Source: Bolinopsis microptera
Lineage: Eukaryota > Ctenophora > Tentaculata > Lobata > Bolinopsidae
Assembly: GCF_026151205.1 (NCBI RefSeq)
Contig: NC_087072.1
Coordinates: 8,677,669 to 8,741,668 of the forward strand
Direction of reading: 5' to 3'
DNA length: 64,000 nucleotides
Positions within the stretch are counted from its first letter, which is position 1. Each line of letters starts with the position of its first letter. Positions 62,691 through 64,000 of the stretch are shown here, one piece after another. The position numbers and the translations under genes are program-made. The notes below the pieces were generated by a model. The model ran no database searches and had not been told where the DNA came from. It was given only the letters and a program-made list of their open reading frames with translations.

Positions 62691-62750
62691 ACACGTGCAA
62701 ACATCACACGTGCAAATATCACGCGTGCAAATATCACACGTGCAAATATC
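62691..62750 (+). repeat. 15-bp tandem repeat ACACGTGCAAATATC (4 copies)
   Basis: Four 15-bp units. Three carry CACGTG and one has CGCGTG. CACGTG is the E-box bound by bHLH factors, so the array could be regulatory, but four copies may simply be a short minisatellite. Confidence 0.9.
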
Positions 62751-63606
62751 GGAAATCAGACCCAGTGCTACTTATTTTACCTGCTCTGTAGCTTATGTCA
62801 TATTTTGCCTTTAGTTCTTTATAATATAATCATTTTAAAATTAAAGCATCACAGAATGATTTTAATTGGCATCCACAACCTTCTGGGAATGTGCTTTTAG
62901 TTTTCATTTTCGTAATATTTTTAACGCGTATTTATTGTAATTGTGATTGCAACACTAACATTGGTAACCTATTAATCAGATAATTTCAAACTTAAATGAT
63001 TTCGGCAAAGTGATAAAGTATTGATTCAGTGATCTAATATGATGTATTACACATGGAAAATATTAATTGTTATTAATTTGATGATTTGAAATATTTGATT
63101 AATTTATTTGTTCTGATTATTGCTCAATATTATATGCAGATGATACGAATTAGATATTAGCCTAAGATCGGAATTTTTGTCAGTCATTAGAAAAGATGTT
63201 TAAAATAGTATTTGTTTTTTGGATTTGTAGAAATGATAATTTAATTATTGTTACTAATACTCGTACTTTAGGTAGCATGTGTTATTTGGCGTTGTTTTTT
63301 CTTTGAAAAATGTATTTTTAGCCGATTTATTTGTTCAGCACCCAGTTCACAAGCCTTGTTCGGAGAGTAATATACTGATAAACTTATAAAAAATGTTAAT
63401 ATAATTATAAAGATGAATTGTTGGGAAAATACGTGCTTTTCATGGTTTTATCGACAAATTTTCGTTTTTTTGTGTTATTAATGAGCTGTGTTAAATCTGA
63501 ACTGTATCGCTTGCTTGATCGCCTTACATTTTGTTCGTTTTATTTTGAACAGCATCAAAACTGGCAGGACCATATTGCCAGATACTTTGTAAATCTTAGA
63601 CTTCGT
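62751..63606. other. AT-rich flank, no features
   Basis: Nothing recognised on either strand. Confidence 0.35.
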
Positions 63607-63687
63607 TACTGGGCGGCGCTCAGCCTGTCATTCCGCCGAATCTTTATGTTTATAAACATAATACATAATAGCCTGGGGACCCCAGGT
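63607..63687 (+). repeat. Dispersed repeat F, copy 2
   Basis: Counterpart of 41011-41082: TACTGGGCGGCGCTCAGCCT, TTCCGCCGAATC, a TATAAACATA segment, and the palindrome CCTGGGGACCCCAGG. Confidence 0.75.
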
Positions 63688-63772
63688 AAAGACTTCGTCA
63701 AACTATTAATTAACCATTAACGCGACTTTTACATTTTACACTTACTGGAGCTCACAAAGCCGCGGATCATTA

Positions 63773-63900
63773 AATATGGCACCTAGGCGAAACTTGTCAT
63801 ACGTTGTAGACCTGCACCGCGCACTCGCAACTCGTGCGCGGCGAAACTCACTGATCGAGATCATTCCAAAAATGTATGACAAATTTTGTGCTGACGCTGT
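63773..63900 (+). repeat. Palindromic hairpin repeat, diverged inserted copy
   Basis: The target AAATATGGCACCTAGGCGAA..CACTGATC..ATTCCAAAAATG corresponds to 1868-1912, but is interrupted by about 54 bp (TTGTCATACGTTGTAGACC, then a CCGCGCAC...GTGCGCGG hairpin). GCGAAACT lies on both sides of the insert. The insert matches the inverted right half of the 1756 copy. Confidence 0.65.
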
Positions 63901-64000
63901 GAAAAGGGGCCATCTACTTAGGACGTCCGGCAAATTAAATAGGGAGGGGAAGGTTTTGGAATTTCGGACAGGGAGAGGGGGTGGTTTCTGAAAATCCGGA

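Overview
This is animal (metazoan) nuclear DNA: AT-rich, rich in microsatellites, with spliceosomal GT-AG introns, non-LTR and Penelope-like retrotransposon remains, tRNA-derived SINEs and inverted-repeat DNA elements. The phylum cannot be fixed from the sequence; an invertebrate with a moderately large, repeat-rich genome fits best.

The one well-supported protein-coding gene is a LARP4/LARP4B-family La-related protein on the + strand. It has 14 phase-consistent coding exons, from an ATG at 9749 to a TGA at 61587-61589, predicted 1114 aa. The La motif, RRM-like domain and C-terminal conserved blocks lie in exons between 51962 and 61589. Two tiny exons near 9.75-9.97 kb encode the N-terminus with a PAM2 (poly(A)-binding protein) motif. 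Their phase matches the exon at 49615, implying a first large intron of about 39.6 kb that holds most of the repeats in this window. The link across that intron is inferred from phase and family architecture, not proven.

1-3 kb: a broken GIY-YIG endonuclease of a Penelope-like element (minus strand), followed by GC-rich palindromic repeats whose hairpin loops are often TTC. 3.2-6.1 kb: a 5'-truncated, frameshifted LINE with endonuclease and reverse transcriptase. 7.3 kb: a tRNA-derived SINE fragment. 9.06-9.4 kb: a short, unidentified, broken coding-like segment. 9.75-9.97 kb: the LARP4 5' exons.

10-49.6 kb (LARP4 intron 2): very long GA, CCCTCT/CT, CA and GGGA tracts; a 37-bp minisatellite (20.7-22.4 kb); a 27-bp minisatellite (35.2-36.0 kb); a 0.3-kb tandem triplication (43.6-44.6 kb); inverted-repeat elements at 14.4-15.9, 18.1-20.6 and 23.8-24.2 kb; an RTE-like RT fragment inside the 18.1-20.6 kb element; a Penelope-like RT fragment (41.6 kb); and a LINE C-terminal remnant (48.3-48.7 kb).

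49.6-61.6 kb: LARP4 body. Its introns hold a SINE (52.4-52.7 kb), a 1.16-kb inverted-repeat element (54.0-55.2 kb) and an element related to the 14.4 kb one (58.1-58.7 kb). 61.6-64 kb: 3' UTR and flank, ending in the same GC-rich hairpin repeats as the window start.

The most unusual structural theme is a set of non-autonomous elements with different ends, each scattering many copies of its own short word through its interior. Two of them, plus a third copy, also share one internal module of up to about 0.45 kb.
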